Source of the DNA: JABDCD01 sp964469525
GTDB lineage: Bacteria; Pseudomonadota; Alphaproteobacteria; Rickettsiales; SXRF01
DNA: 64,000 nt
Assembly: GCA_964469525.1 (NCBI GenBank)
Contig: CAYXYU010000006.1
Coordinates: 1-64,000 of the forward strand
Direction of reading: 5' to 3'
Made by a program: the position numbers and the translations under genes. The notes beneath the pieces are model-generated. The model had not been told where the DNA came from. It did no database searches and saw only the letters and a program-made list of their open reading frames with translations. This document shows, piece by piece, positions 57,671 to 64,000 of the stretch. Within the stretch, counting starts at the first letter, position 1, and the number at the start of each line of letters is the position of its first letter.

Positions 57671-58022
57671 TATCCGTATCCGGGAAAGCGCTACATAGAC
57701 TGTTCAATTCTTCTACGGTAAGAGCACCGGCATCTCCTGCTGTTTCTCCACCACCCGCAAAAATTTCCGATAGCATGGCGACTACCGCCTGAACGCCTTG
57801 TTCCAATCCTCCCTGCACTAATGCATTCTCAATACTCTCCCTTGGTATGTCCGTGTCCAGGCAATGGTGAAGGATGGATGCTATCTCTTTTAGCATGACG
57901 TGCCCATCCGCCAACCTGCCGGCCAGCGTAATCAGGCTGATGCCCAGTTCCTCCTCCAGCCGGCTTAGCGAGGTAAAACTGCTACAAAGCCTGTAAGATG
58001 CGCCATTCAGGGTGATTAGCAT
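57633..58022 (-). CDS. GTA gp10-like tail assembly chaperone
   Basis: About 129 residues starting MLITLNGASYRLCSSFTSL, with SRLEEELGISLITLAGRL and KEIASILHHCL, the pattern of the GTA gp10 family (tail-tube-associated chaperone). The C-terminus is longer than usual and ends in a Ser/Pro-containing tail overlapping the convergent gene. It starts 1 bp after the end of the major tail protein gene. Confidence 0.82.
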   Translation of the reverse strand: MLITLNGASYRLCSSFTSLSRLEEELGISLITLAGRLADGHVMLKEIASILHHCLDTDIPRESIENALVQGGLEQGVQAVVAMLSEIFAGGGETAGDAGALTVEELNSLCSAFPDTDIIHSKDSVRTAP

Positions 58023-58023
58023 A

Positions 58024-58437
58024 TTATGCAGCCGTAAAAAGTATGGAACCGGCACTCTCCAGCGTCAGAACATAGGTTTCTTCCGTATCATAATGTCCGC
58101 TGCGCTCATAGGACGCAGTCTGAAAGGGACCGGACAACCTGTCGCCATTGGCGAAAATAAACTGATAATTATTGACGCTGGAAGCGAATGCATACCCACG
58201 CACGGTTTCTTCGGCGTTTGAATCGGTAAAACGTCCGCCACCGCTGATCATTACGTACCTGATACCGGCATCGCCCAACAGCAAGCGCCACTGGCCGGAA
58301 GCCACATGCGAGGCGTCCAGCAACTGGGTGTTAAGCTGCATGGATGAGAGGCGCAGTCCACCGATGGTATTGAAATACTCCGGATCGCCGCCGTCTCCGA
58401 CCTTGATAAGCACCAATGCTCCATTTCCTGATGACAT
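58024..58437 (-). CDS. Major tail (tube) protein, GTA gp9 / TP901-1 type
   Basis: 137 residues: GNGALVLIKVGDGGDPEYFNTIGGLR, LDASHV, GSGRF-like SGGGRFTD and an ending with beta-strand pattern typical of the TP901-1 major tail protein family. Rings of this protein form the tail tube. It is encoded 3 bp downstream of the tail terminator gene. Confidence 0.9.
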   Translation of the reverse strand: MSSGNGALVLIKVGDGGDPEYFNTIGGLRLSSMQLNTQLLDASHVASGQWRLLLGDAGIRYVMISGGGRFTDSNAEETVRGYAFASSVNNYQFIFANGDRLSGPFQTASYERSGHYDTEETYVLTLESAGSILFTAA

Positions 58438-58440
58438 ACG

Positions 58441-58845
58441 CTAACTCGCTTCCAGGACGATGGTTAACTGCATGCTTCCGCGATAGGTCCATCCATCGTT
58501 TTCCAATTGAATCGTACTGGCCGTAAAACGCATCATCAGCAGAATTTGGCCGGTAACGGTGAGGCTTCCCTGATGCAGCAGCGCATGGATGCGCTCCATG
58601 ATATTTGCGGCTTGCTTGCGTCCCCCTTCCCGGCTCCAGACATGCAGCGTAATCAGATGCTCCATGCCGGTGCTTGTCTTGGTTGACCAGTCTCGTCCGG
58701 AGGACTCGCCAATGGTAACATAAGGAAAAGAACTGTCCTGAGGCGGCCGGTCGAAGACGCCGCTGATTTGCGTCATAAGCGCATTATCTTCCGTAAGCTT
58801 TTGATAAATAGCCTGCTGAAGTGGATAATGACTGAATCCAGACAT
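58441..58845 (-). CDS. Tail terminator / completion protein, DUF3168 (GTA gp8)
   Basis: 134 residues: YPLQQAIYQKLTED, GVFDRPPQDSSFPYVTIGESSGRDWSTK split over two strands, and HLITLHVWSREGGRKQAANIMERI, all typical of DUF3168. It joins tail and head-connector. In GTAs it directly follows gp7; here a plus-strand gene lies between them. Confidence 0.92.
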   Translation of the reverse strand: MSGFSHYPLQQAIYQKLTEDNALMTQISGVFDRPPQDSSFPYVTIGESSGRDWSTKTSTGMEHLITLHVWSREGGRKQAANIMERIHALLHQGSLTVTGQILLMMRFTASTIQLENDGWTYRGSMQLTIVLEAS

Positions 58846-58913
58846 GAAAATCCTTAATGTTTGTTGAAGTCTGCGTTCACAAAACTGTCACGAAAATTTG
58901 CTATGCTTGCAGC

Positions 58914-59351
58914 ATGGAGGATTACCTGCAAATAATGCCTCCAACGGATGGGGAGGATATAGAAGGCGCGCATCGCGTCTTTGAGGAATTCCTTGTTTTA
59001 TACCAACCGGCACTGCTTAGCGTCGAACGCTACCTTGAAACGGTGATTGAAGAAATCGGCCCCGATTATGCTGATGCATATCGTCCCTGGCATAAAGGCC
59101 TGCATGATCTGTTTCAGGGTGTTTATCTGATGGCCAAAAAAATTCCCCTGCCCGATCCCGAGGCTTTCGCCGATGCCCTGCGCATGTTCAGTTTCGACAG
59201 CGCGGTGCGTTTTCTATGGGATTTATGCATCAGCTGCAAGCTGGCACTGCAGAGCGACTGGGTGGAGCGGTTCCGGGAGCATATCGACATGCTCCTTTTT
59301 TCTTTGTCTATCCTGAACCGCCACCAGCAACAGCCATCACTGGCACGTTAG
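58914..59351 (+). CDS. Hypothetical protein on the opposite strand between g8 and g7
   Basis: About 145 residues, acidic and helical, without membrane segment (MEDYLQIMPP, then YLETVIEEIGPDYADAYRPWH). Not recognised. I chose the ATG at 58914; an earlier ATG at 58857 adds a Cys-rich stretch. Its TAG overlaps the stop of the g7 homologue by 4 bp. It splits two genes that are adjacent in GTAs and would be transcribed against them. Confidence 0.65.
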   Translation: MEDYLQIMPPTDGEDIEGAHRVFEEFLVLYQPALLSVERYLETVIEEIGPDYADAYRPWHKGLHDLFQGVYLMAKKIPLPDPEAFADALRMFSFDSAVRFLWDLCISCKLALQSDWVERFREHIDMLLFSLSILNRHQQQPSLAR

Positions 59352-59704
59352 TCCGCCGTTCCTTCGCTCACCAGCAGCTCAAGGAGTTCTTTCCTTTCAT
59401 CCCTGTCTACGACATAGAGGATATGAAGCGGCCTCTCTTCAAACAGCAAGCGCATGCCGGCAGTCACCCCCTCCCGGTATCGTAGTACTACCCGGTGACT
59501 GACTTCCGATTGCAGTTTACCGGCAATCAGGCGCTCCCTGCCGCTGCCGCGTCCTGATGCATCGCCGGTCAGGGGAGTGACTTCCGCCCACAGGCCGGCA
59601 ACGTCCTCCCAGCTTCGCGCATATCCCCCGGCGCCATCCGGAGTATGCACTTCCTGCTGCAGGATCAGCCGGTGACGGAGGCGCGAGCTGGTACCGCGTT
59701 TCAT
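59348..59704 (-). CDS. Head-tail adaptor (head closure) protein, GTA gp7
   Basis: 118 residues: SSRLRHRLILQQ, DGAGGYARSWEDVAGLWAEV, HRVVLRYREGVTAGMRL and ILYVVDRDERKELLELL match the phage head-tail adaptor family (HK97 gp7/GTA gp7). The start overlaps the end of the g6 homologue as ATGA. Confidence 0.93.
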   Translation of the reverse strand: MKRGTSSRLRHRLILQQEVHTPDGAGGYARSWEDVAGLWAEVTPLTGDASGRGSGRERLIAGKLQSEVSHRVVLRYREGVTAGMRLLFEERPLHILYVVDRDERKELLELLVSEGTAD

Positions 59705-60288
59705 AGCCGAACCTCTCTGAAGGGCATATAGAGCGCAGCGACCTGCTCAGGCAAAGATACTTCGCCCCTTTCCCCTCTCCTGTCATAGAGCGTAGCGATA
59801 TGTGCCAACATACCCTGCCGAATGGGAGACGGGACATCGACGGCATCGCCGTAGCCGGTATCATAATCGATCTGCACCCGGTGGCCGATCAGCACGCTGT
59901 CCATCAGCAATGTGTTCTGTGCGGCGTTCAAGTAATAGGTGGCGCTATTGATTTCCTGGGTGGAATCATCGCGATTAATGACGGTAACGCCGTTAATGAC
60001 GTTGACCGGCCCCATCGGCAGCCACACGCTTTCGGGAATGCCATAATCATAGGACAGCCGCCAGGACTGGCTGATGAGCGAGCGCGACATCCACTGCTCG
60101 GCCGTCATGCGCGCCGCGACGATAAGGTCGGTAATCAGCGTATCCTCGTCCTCGTGATCAATGCGAAGGAACAGCTTGGCTTCCGTCAGCGTCAGCGGCT
60201 CCTCTGCCGGAGCGACGATGCGCGTAAGCTGGCGGCTGCGGGGGGCGCGCAAAGGGTCGCGCCCCTGGAAGGGATCGTAATCTTTCAT
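59701..60288 (-). CDS. Head-tail connector protein, GTA gp6
   Basis: 195 residues: EPLTLTEAKLFLRIDHEDEDTLI and AARMTAEQWMSRSLISQ are the gp6-like connector signature; LPMGPVNVINGVTV and RQGMLAHIATLYDRRG follow. It forms the ring below the portal. It precedes gp7 with a 4-bp overlap. Confidence 0.93.
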   Translation of the reverse strand: MKDYDPFQGRDPLRAPRSRQLTRIVAPAEEPLTLTEAKLFLRIDHEDEDTLITDLIVAARMTAEQWMSRSLISQSWRLSYDYGIPESVWLPMGPVNVINGVTVINRDDSTQEINSATYYLNAAQNTLLMDSVLIGHRVQIDYDTGYGDAVDVPSPIRQGMLAHIATLYDRRGERGEVSLPEQVAALYMPFREVRL

Positions 60289-60303
60289 GGCATGGCTCCG
60301 GGT

Positions 60304-60492
60304 TTACAATCGTTCGATAATCTTCAGCAGTTCAGAATCGGTCGGCGGCAGGTCGGTGTGTTTCGCCCACCCGGCGCGCAGAAACGCGCGCGCCAGCGAA
60401 TCCGCTATGTCATAGCAGCAGCCTTTATGAAATCGGCGCACGGCAAAGCCGTCCTCGCTCCCCCTCCGGGTTTCGAGCATGAGGACGCGCAT
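60304..60492 (-). CDS. Small GTA/phage-associated protein
   Basis: A 62-residue protein (MRVLMLETRRGSEDGFAVRRF, then YDIADSLARAFLRAGWA). Similar small proteins of this pattern lie beside gp6 in many alphaproteobacterial prophages and GTAs, with no known function. It ends 15 bp before the gp6 start. Confidence 0.7.
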   Translation of the reverse strand: MRVLMLETRRGSEDGFAVRRFHKGCCYDIADSLARAFLRAGWAKHTDLPPTDSELLKIIERL

Positions 60493-60518
60493 GGTAATGA
60501 ATCAATTGGATGGAGTTA

Positions 60519-61316
60519 TTATGGATGCGGTGCCTGACCGTTATTCTGGCCCTTATTAAGGGCAGCCTTTATAATGTCTTTAGATTGCTTTCTATGATTT
60601 TCGCCAGCAATTTCTCCTACTCCCGCGAGCCAGCCAAGCACGTTGGGTACTTCCCAGATTATTGCCATGGAGGATACTTCATCGGCTTTCTTCTTTGAGC
60701 ATCCCGTCCATTTCTGGAGCAGGGAACTGGAGGCTTTAATGGCATCATCAGTATATTTGGCACCTAACGTATTAACGAAAAGCAACGAGCCGATATGTAC
60801 ACCTTCATCTGCAATTAGTACCCGGGCATCGTGCCACGAAGGAATTTTACTGTTCAGCCACTTCCATTTGGTTCTTATAACGGGATTGGCCTCTTCGCGA
60901 ATACCCATCGCATAATTCAGGCCCATACGCGTTCCCACCTTGGCAATCATGCTCAGCGTCCAGGCGGAGCTGAATACGATCAGTGTCTTGGCCAGCTGTT
61001 CTGCACGCTCTTCGCGGGACTGATCATAATTAGGCTGGCACTCTTCTAGATGGCAGATTTTTTTAAGACCATTTTCGATAGTCTCGAGGTAAGGCAGAAC
61101 GCAGGTCTTCGCAATGGCTTTGCTGGCATCTTTTATGAGATTAGGAGCGATCTGATCGGCAATGGCAACCGTGCCGAGCGAGACCGCCATGGAAACGCCT
61201 TCGGCCACAAACAGACCGCCGGCCTCCTTGGTAGTATTCCACTTCCAGCCTGACCCATTTCCATTTATAGGCGCACCGTTCGTCATGTTGCGCTTTAAGC
61301 TCCCTTCCGGACACAC
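60519..61316 (-). CDS. Hypothetical protein, possible membrane-associated, GTA-embedded
   Basis: Not recognised. 265 residues, GTG start at 61316 with AAGGA upstream; an ATG ten codons later is the alternative. It has several moderately hydrophobic helices (VAEGVSMAVSLGTVAIAD, LIVFSSAWTLSMIAKVG, HIGSLLFVNTLG), three Cys near 78-93 and a WTGCSKKKADEV segment faintly like the TGK-x-V motif of the paralogue family at 50901-56335. More AT-rich than the phage genes around it. It interrupts the capsid-connector order. Confidence 0.65.
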   Translation of the reverse strand: MCPEGSLKRNMTNGAPINGNGSGWKWNTTKEAGGLFVAEGVSMAVSLGTVAIADQIAPNLIKDASKAIAKTCVLPYLETIENGLKKICHLEECQPNYDQSREERAEQLAKTLIVFSSAWTLSMIAKVGTRMGLNYAMGIREEANPVIRTKWKWLNSKIPSWHDARVLIADEGVHIGSLLFVNTLGAKYTDDAIKASSSLLQKWTGCSKKKADEVSSMAIIWEVPNVLGWLAGVGEIAGENHRKQSKDIIKAALNKGQNNGQAPHP

Positions 61317-61410
61317 TTTTCCTTATGCTAAGGATAGCATATCCGCAGGGAGAGAATTATGACGATTCAATGAAAATTGGCGGCTAAACGGCTCTTTGGC
61401 GCGGAAAAAG

Positions 61411-61806
61411 CTAGTCGCCTTTTTCTTCTTTTTCCTTGGCAAGGTCGCGGACGGCAGCGGAGGCCAGCTTGCCAGTGACTTCCCCGGCCTTCTCCGGATT
61501 GCCTATATCGAGCATGGCATCGTGGTTAAAGCCGTATTCCTTGGTCATTTTCTGCTTAACTTCATCGCTGGGCTCGCCTTCGCCTGCTTCAATGATGATG
61601 CCGTAATCCTCCGGGTAAAAAGTTCCCTGCTTTTGCGCCTCCATGAAGGCTTCCAGCTTGTCCGCACGCACCGCCAGGTAGGCGTAAATTTTCTTGTTAT
61701 CGGGGCTTTCTCCGCGAACCAGCAGGATGCAGACGGTCTTTTCGGCAATCATCTGCTCGGAGCGAGTCAGTTTGGTCACGTGCAGTCCCTGCGTGGTTTC
61801 GTCCAA
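61411..61806 (-). CDS. Small hypothetical protein, paralogue of the gene after valS
   Basis: 131 residues. KKIYAYLAV, DYGIIIEAGEGEPSDEVKQKM and YGFNHDAM correspond segment by segment with the 99-residue protein encoded at 34155-34454. It has an extra ~20 residues at the N-terminus and a Lys/Glu/Ala-rich C-terminal tail. Function unknown; no phage family recognised. It lies between the capsid region and the 265-residue gene, on the GTA strand. Confidence 0.75.
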   Translation of the reverse strand: MDETTQGLHVTKLTRSEQMIAEKTVCILLVRGESPDNKKIYAYLAVRADKLEAFMEAQKQGTFYPEDYGIIIEAGEGEPSDEVKQKMTKEYGFNHDAMLDIGNPEKAGEVTGKLASAAVRDLAKEKEEKGD

Positions 61807-61904
61807 ATTGAAGATTCAATAACTTAACCTACACTACGGTTATAGGTCAAGTCTCTTAAAAAAGCCTTAAATGCTGAAAAATAGCGAAATCTGGCCCATT
61901 ATTG

Positions 61905-62035
61905 TAGCTTTTCGGCACCACTCGAGGTGGATTCCCTGCCCGGCAGGGGACCGGGACAGGGAACATTGCCGTCAGAGTTCTAGGGGAATCCCGTCTGGGG
62001 TGCCTTAGAATTGCGACGCGATTCATGCAATGAAC
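61905..62035. repeat. Foldable repeat region between two GTA-strand genes
   Basis: GGCACC near 61915 pairs with GGTGCC near 61999, and CCCTGCC-CGGCAGGG forms an internal hairpin near 61935-61949. GGATTCCCTG and GGGGAATCCC also pair. The style is that of the other palindromic elements, but it does not clearly belong to families A, B or C. Confidence 0.5.
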
Positions 62036-62042
62036 GGGGTTA

Positions 62043-62456
62043 TCATACCACTGGTGAATATCCGGCCTTGCCGCGCAAGGCAATAATCCCAATGGGGGTG
62101 CCGCTGGCATGGGTACCGGTCTTGGTGGCGACGCCCTTGAGGTAGCGCTTGCTGCCCTTGTAACCGAAACTATACGCTGTCTCATCGAGAGAGCTTGAAT
62201 TGATGACGATGCTGCCCACGCTGTTATGCATATCATCAGCGGCGACAGTAGTGTAACTGGAATCGTCGTCGCTTTCCTCGAGCGTCAGTGTCCAATAGAC
62301 GCTGCCGGAGAGCGTATCTCCGCTCTGTCCGATGGAAAATACGACGCTCGCGGCATCGTAGCCTTTCAGATCGATGGCGGAAGAAGTTTGGGTAGTAGTG
62401 ACGGTAGCGGGCTTCAGCACCTGCGTCGCCAGCACGTTGTGGTAAAGGTCTCTCAT
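62043..62456 (-). CDS. Phage head-associated hypothetical protein
   Basis: 137 residues, beta-rich: DLYHNVLATQVLKPATVT, a SAIDLKGYDAASVVFSIGQSG segment, TLTLEESDDDSSY and a C-terminal GIIALRGKAGYSP. Proteins of this type are commonly encoded beside the major capsid gene of alphaproteobacterial phages and may decorate the head. I recall the pattern but no defined function. A repeat separates it from the capsid gene. Confidence 0.7.
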   Translation of the reverse strand: MRDLYHNVLATQVLKPATVTTTQTSSAIDLKGYDAASVVFSIGQSGDTLSGSVYWTLTLEESDDDSSYTTVAADDMHNSVGSIVINSSSLDETAYSFGYKGSKRYLKGVATKTGTHASGTPIGIIALRGKAGYSPVV

Positions 62457-62490
62457 AAAAATCCTTTTCTAAGAAAATAAATAATAATCC

Positions 62491-62602
62491 GTCATGCCCG
62501 CGTAGGCGGGCATCCATATCCCAGAAATGGAATAGGTACGGTGATAGATCCGTACACAACCTATGCTGTGGCGTTTATGGATTCCGCTTTCGCGGGAATG
62601 AC
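62491..62602. repeat. Palindromic element related to family B
   Basis: GTCATGCCCGCGTAGGCGGGCATCC opens with its own hairpin (GCCCGC-GTAG-GCGGGC), and GGATTCCGCTTTCGCGGGAATGAC closes the copy. GATCCGTACAC in the middle pairs imperfectly with GGTACGGTGAT. It sits between the capsid gene and the following head-associated gene. Confidence 0.7.
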
Positions 62603-62617
62603 GAAACATGTTTGCTA

Positions 62618-63814
62618 CTACGCGCTCAATTTCTGCAGCTTGACCGCCTCGAAGTTGATGACATCACCACCGACGCGGGTGGTGGCGTAGAACTTCACGA
62701 ATGGCTTCTCGGTGAAGGGATCACGCAGGATGCGGATGCCGCTGCGGTCGACAATTTGGTAAGCCGCCTGGAAGTCACCGACGGCAATCGATAGCGATCC
62801 CGTCGTTGCGGTTGGCATGTCGGCCGCCATGTAGACCGGCGCTCCGAGCAGCGTATCCGGCGCGCCCGCGGCGAGGCCCGGCTGCCACATATATTGGTTG
62901 GTGGTCGCTTCTTTGAGCAGGCGCACCGCCTGGACGACAGAGCGGTTCATCAGCCAGCTGGCGCGGCGGGTATAGGCATCCTTCAGGCTGTAGAACAAAG
63001 TGATCAGCCCATCGGGAGTGACGGCGCCGTTGCTGCCGGAATTGACCTGTTCGATCTGGCCCCAGCCGGCGCCCGCCGCATAACTTAGAATCCCGCGGGG
63101 GGCACCTACACCGGTACCGCTGATGAAGGCGGTGTTCTGCATGCGACCGAAAATGTCGGCGATCTTGCCTGACAGCCAGGCTTCGATGTCGATAGCAGCA
63201 TCGTCGACCAGCTTCTGCGTTGCCTTGGGCTGCGCATACAACTCATGCGTAGGGATATTCCTCTTGGCAAGCGTGGGGGTGGAAGTCTCGGTAACGGTAG
63301 ACGTTTCCGACGTCCAACCCGCTGCCGCCTGATCATGATCGTCGATCAATTCGAGTGCATCTGAGGAAATTGTTTCAATGGAAGCGATCTGACGCATCGG
63401 CGAGGTCTCGAACACTTTCTGCACGATCTTGGAAGACATCGCCGGCGTAACCAGATACCCCCCGTCCGGATCGGAGCCGACGGACAGCGCCTTGGTTTGC
63501 AGTGCTTCCAGTCCGGCATCCATGCCCTTGCGCAGGTAAGTACGGAAGGCTTTCGAATATTCGCCGTTGCGCTCCGACTTGAACTCCTCGGCATCGCCAT
63601 CCGATGATGGGCGATTATAGGCGGTCTCGATCTGGTCGAGGCGCTGCTTGTAATTATCAAGCGCCGCGCTGATGTTGCTTAAATGCTCATCATAGAGCGG
63701 GTCGGCATGCCCCTTGCGCTCGATTTCCTGCAGGCGGGCATCATTGACATGCTTATATTGCTCCCATGCCTGCCCTAAGGCCGTGACACGATCAGTAATT
63801 TCCGATATACTCAT
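62618..63814 (-). CDS. HK97-fold major capsid protein (GTA gp5 homologue)
   Basis: 398 residues: an N-terminal coiled-coil scaffold (about 1-95, DARLQEIERKG ... NYKQRLDQIETAY), which the head protease removes in HK97-type phages; then SERNGEYSKAFRTYLRKG, DPDGGYLVTPAMSSKIVQKVFETSP split over the E-loop start, the P-domain segments QNTAFISGTGVGAPRGIL and the C-terminal FVKFYATTRVGGDVINFEAVKLQKL. The match to RcGTA gp5 is clear. The protease and portal genes expected next to it would lie beyond the right edge. Confidence 0.95.
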   Translation of the reverse strand: MSISEITDRVTALGQAWEQYKHVNDARLQEIERKGHADPLYDEHLSNISAALDNYKQRLDQIETAYNRPSSDGDAEEFKSERNGEYSKAFRTYLRKGMDAGLEALQTKALSVGSDPDGGYLVTPAMSSKIVQKVFETSPMRQIASIETISSDALELIDDHDQAAAGWTSETSTVTETSTPTLAKRNIPTHELYAQPKATQKLVDDAAIDIEAWLSGKIADIFGRMQNTAFISGTGVGAPRGILSYAAGAGWGQIEQVNSGSNGAVTPDGLITLFYSLKDAYTRRASWLMNRSVVQAVRLLKEATTNQYMWQPGLAAGAPDTLLGAPVYMAADMPTATTGSLSIAVGDFQAAYQIVDRSGIRILRDPFTEKPFVKFYATTRVGGDVINFEAVKLQKLSA

Positions 63815-64000
63815 AATTTCCTCATGTTAGAGTGAATAAAAACCCCATAAAAATGCGGGTTGACTTTGAAAATTAAAATTGGTTAATTGATTGAATCAGG
63901 CACAGTTTTAGAACCAGCGCCGGAATCACTCCGGATAGGATGCGTTACTTTCAATTATGGTAAAGAAAGATGATAAAACAGCTTTCCAGCCAGGTTCCCA
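63815..64000. other. Right-edge region without a supported gene
   Basis: No convincing frame is seen upstream of the capsid gene up to the window end. A weak hairpin (AACCC near 63841-63845 with GGGTT near 63857-63861), followed by T residues on the minus strand, could end transcription from a gene further right. Confidence 0.35.

Overview
The window looks like a GC-rich (mid-50s % by eye), deep-branching alphaproteobacterium with a mosaic genome. The lineage evidence is the BolA / J-domain / CobS / CobT neighbourhood, the ffh and rpsP-rimM-trmD-rplS cluster, a MarR regulator of the alphaproteobacterial LdtR type, and a gene transfer agent (GTA)-type tail and head cluster. The valyl-tRNA synthetase is of the archaeal type known from Rickettsiales. 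A complete leuCDB set, a TonB receptor and an MFS exporter argue against an extremely reduced obligate endosymbiont. I cannot name the genus from the sequence.

Region 1 (1-16 kb): a phospholipase D/VTT protein with an EEP-family phosphoesterase, a TetR regulator, Sua5, a ParA-like ATPase, BolA, a J-domain protein, CobS/CobT, a methyltransferase, ribosomal protein L28, a MarR regulator, and a three-gene minus-strand unit (TonB receptor, YfiR, CHASE8-type histidine kinase). Region 2 (16-35.7 kb): mainly housekeeping genes (YggT, ferredoxin, ffh, PlsC-like acyltransferase, rpsP-rimM-trmD-rplS, leuC-leuD-leuB, asd, valS, MFS). Unrecognised ORFs, several AT-rich, sit in almost every gap between them. 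Region 3 (35.7-39.3 kb): three minus-strand genes for helical proteins of unknown function, two of which share a repeated module. Region 4 (39.4-63.8 kb): a minus-strand GTA/prophage-like cluster reading from the HK97 capsid protein at the right to the TIM-barrel host-specificity protein and tail fibres at the left, with an endolysin. Terminase, portal and protease genes would lie beyond the right edge. I see no tape-measure gene. Its usual slot holds four large unrecognised genes, three of which appear to be diverged paralogues. Three further genes lie inside the cluster on the opposite strand.

Dispersed palindromic elements of at least three families run through the window. One 84-bp copy lies exactly in frame inside valS, one supplies the start codon of rimM, one short copy appears to lie in frame in trmD, and downstream of ffh one element is nested inside another. 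This resembles the known behaviour of Rickettsia palindromic elements, although I did not match the sequences to that family.

No rRNA, tRNA, CRISPR array, transposase or integrase was found. Alignments and paralogy statements come from reading by eye; no search was run.
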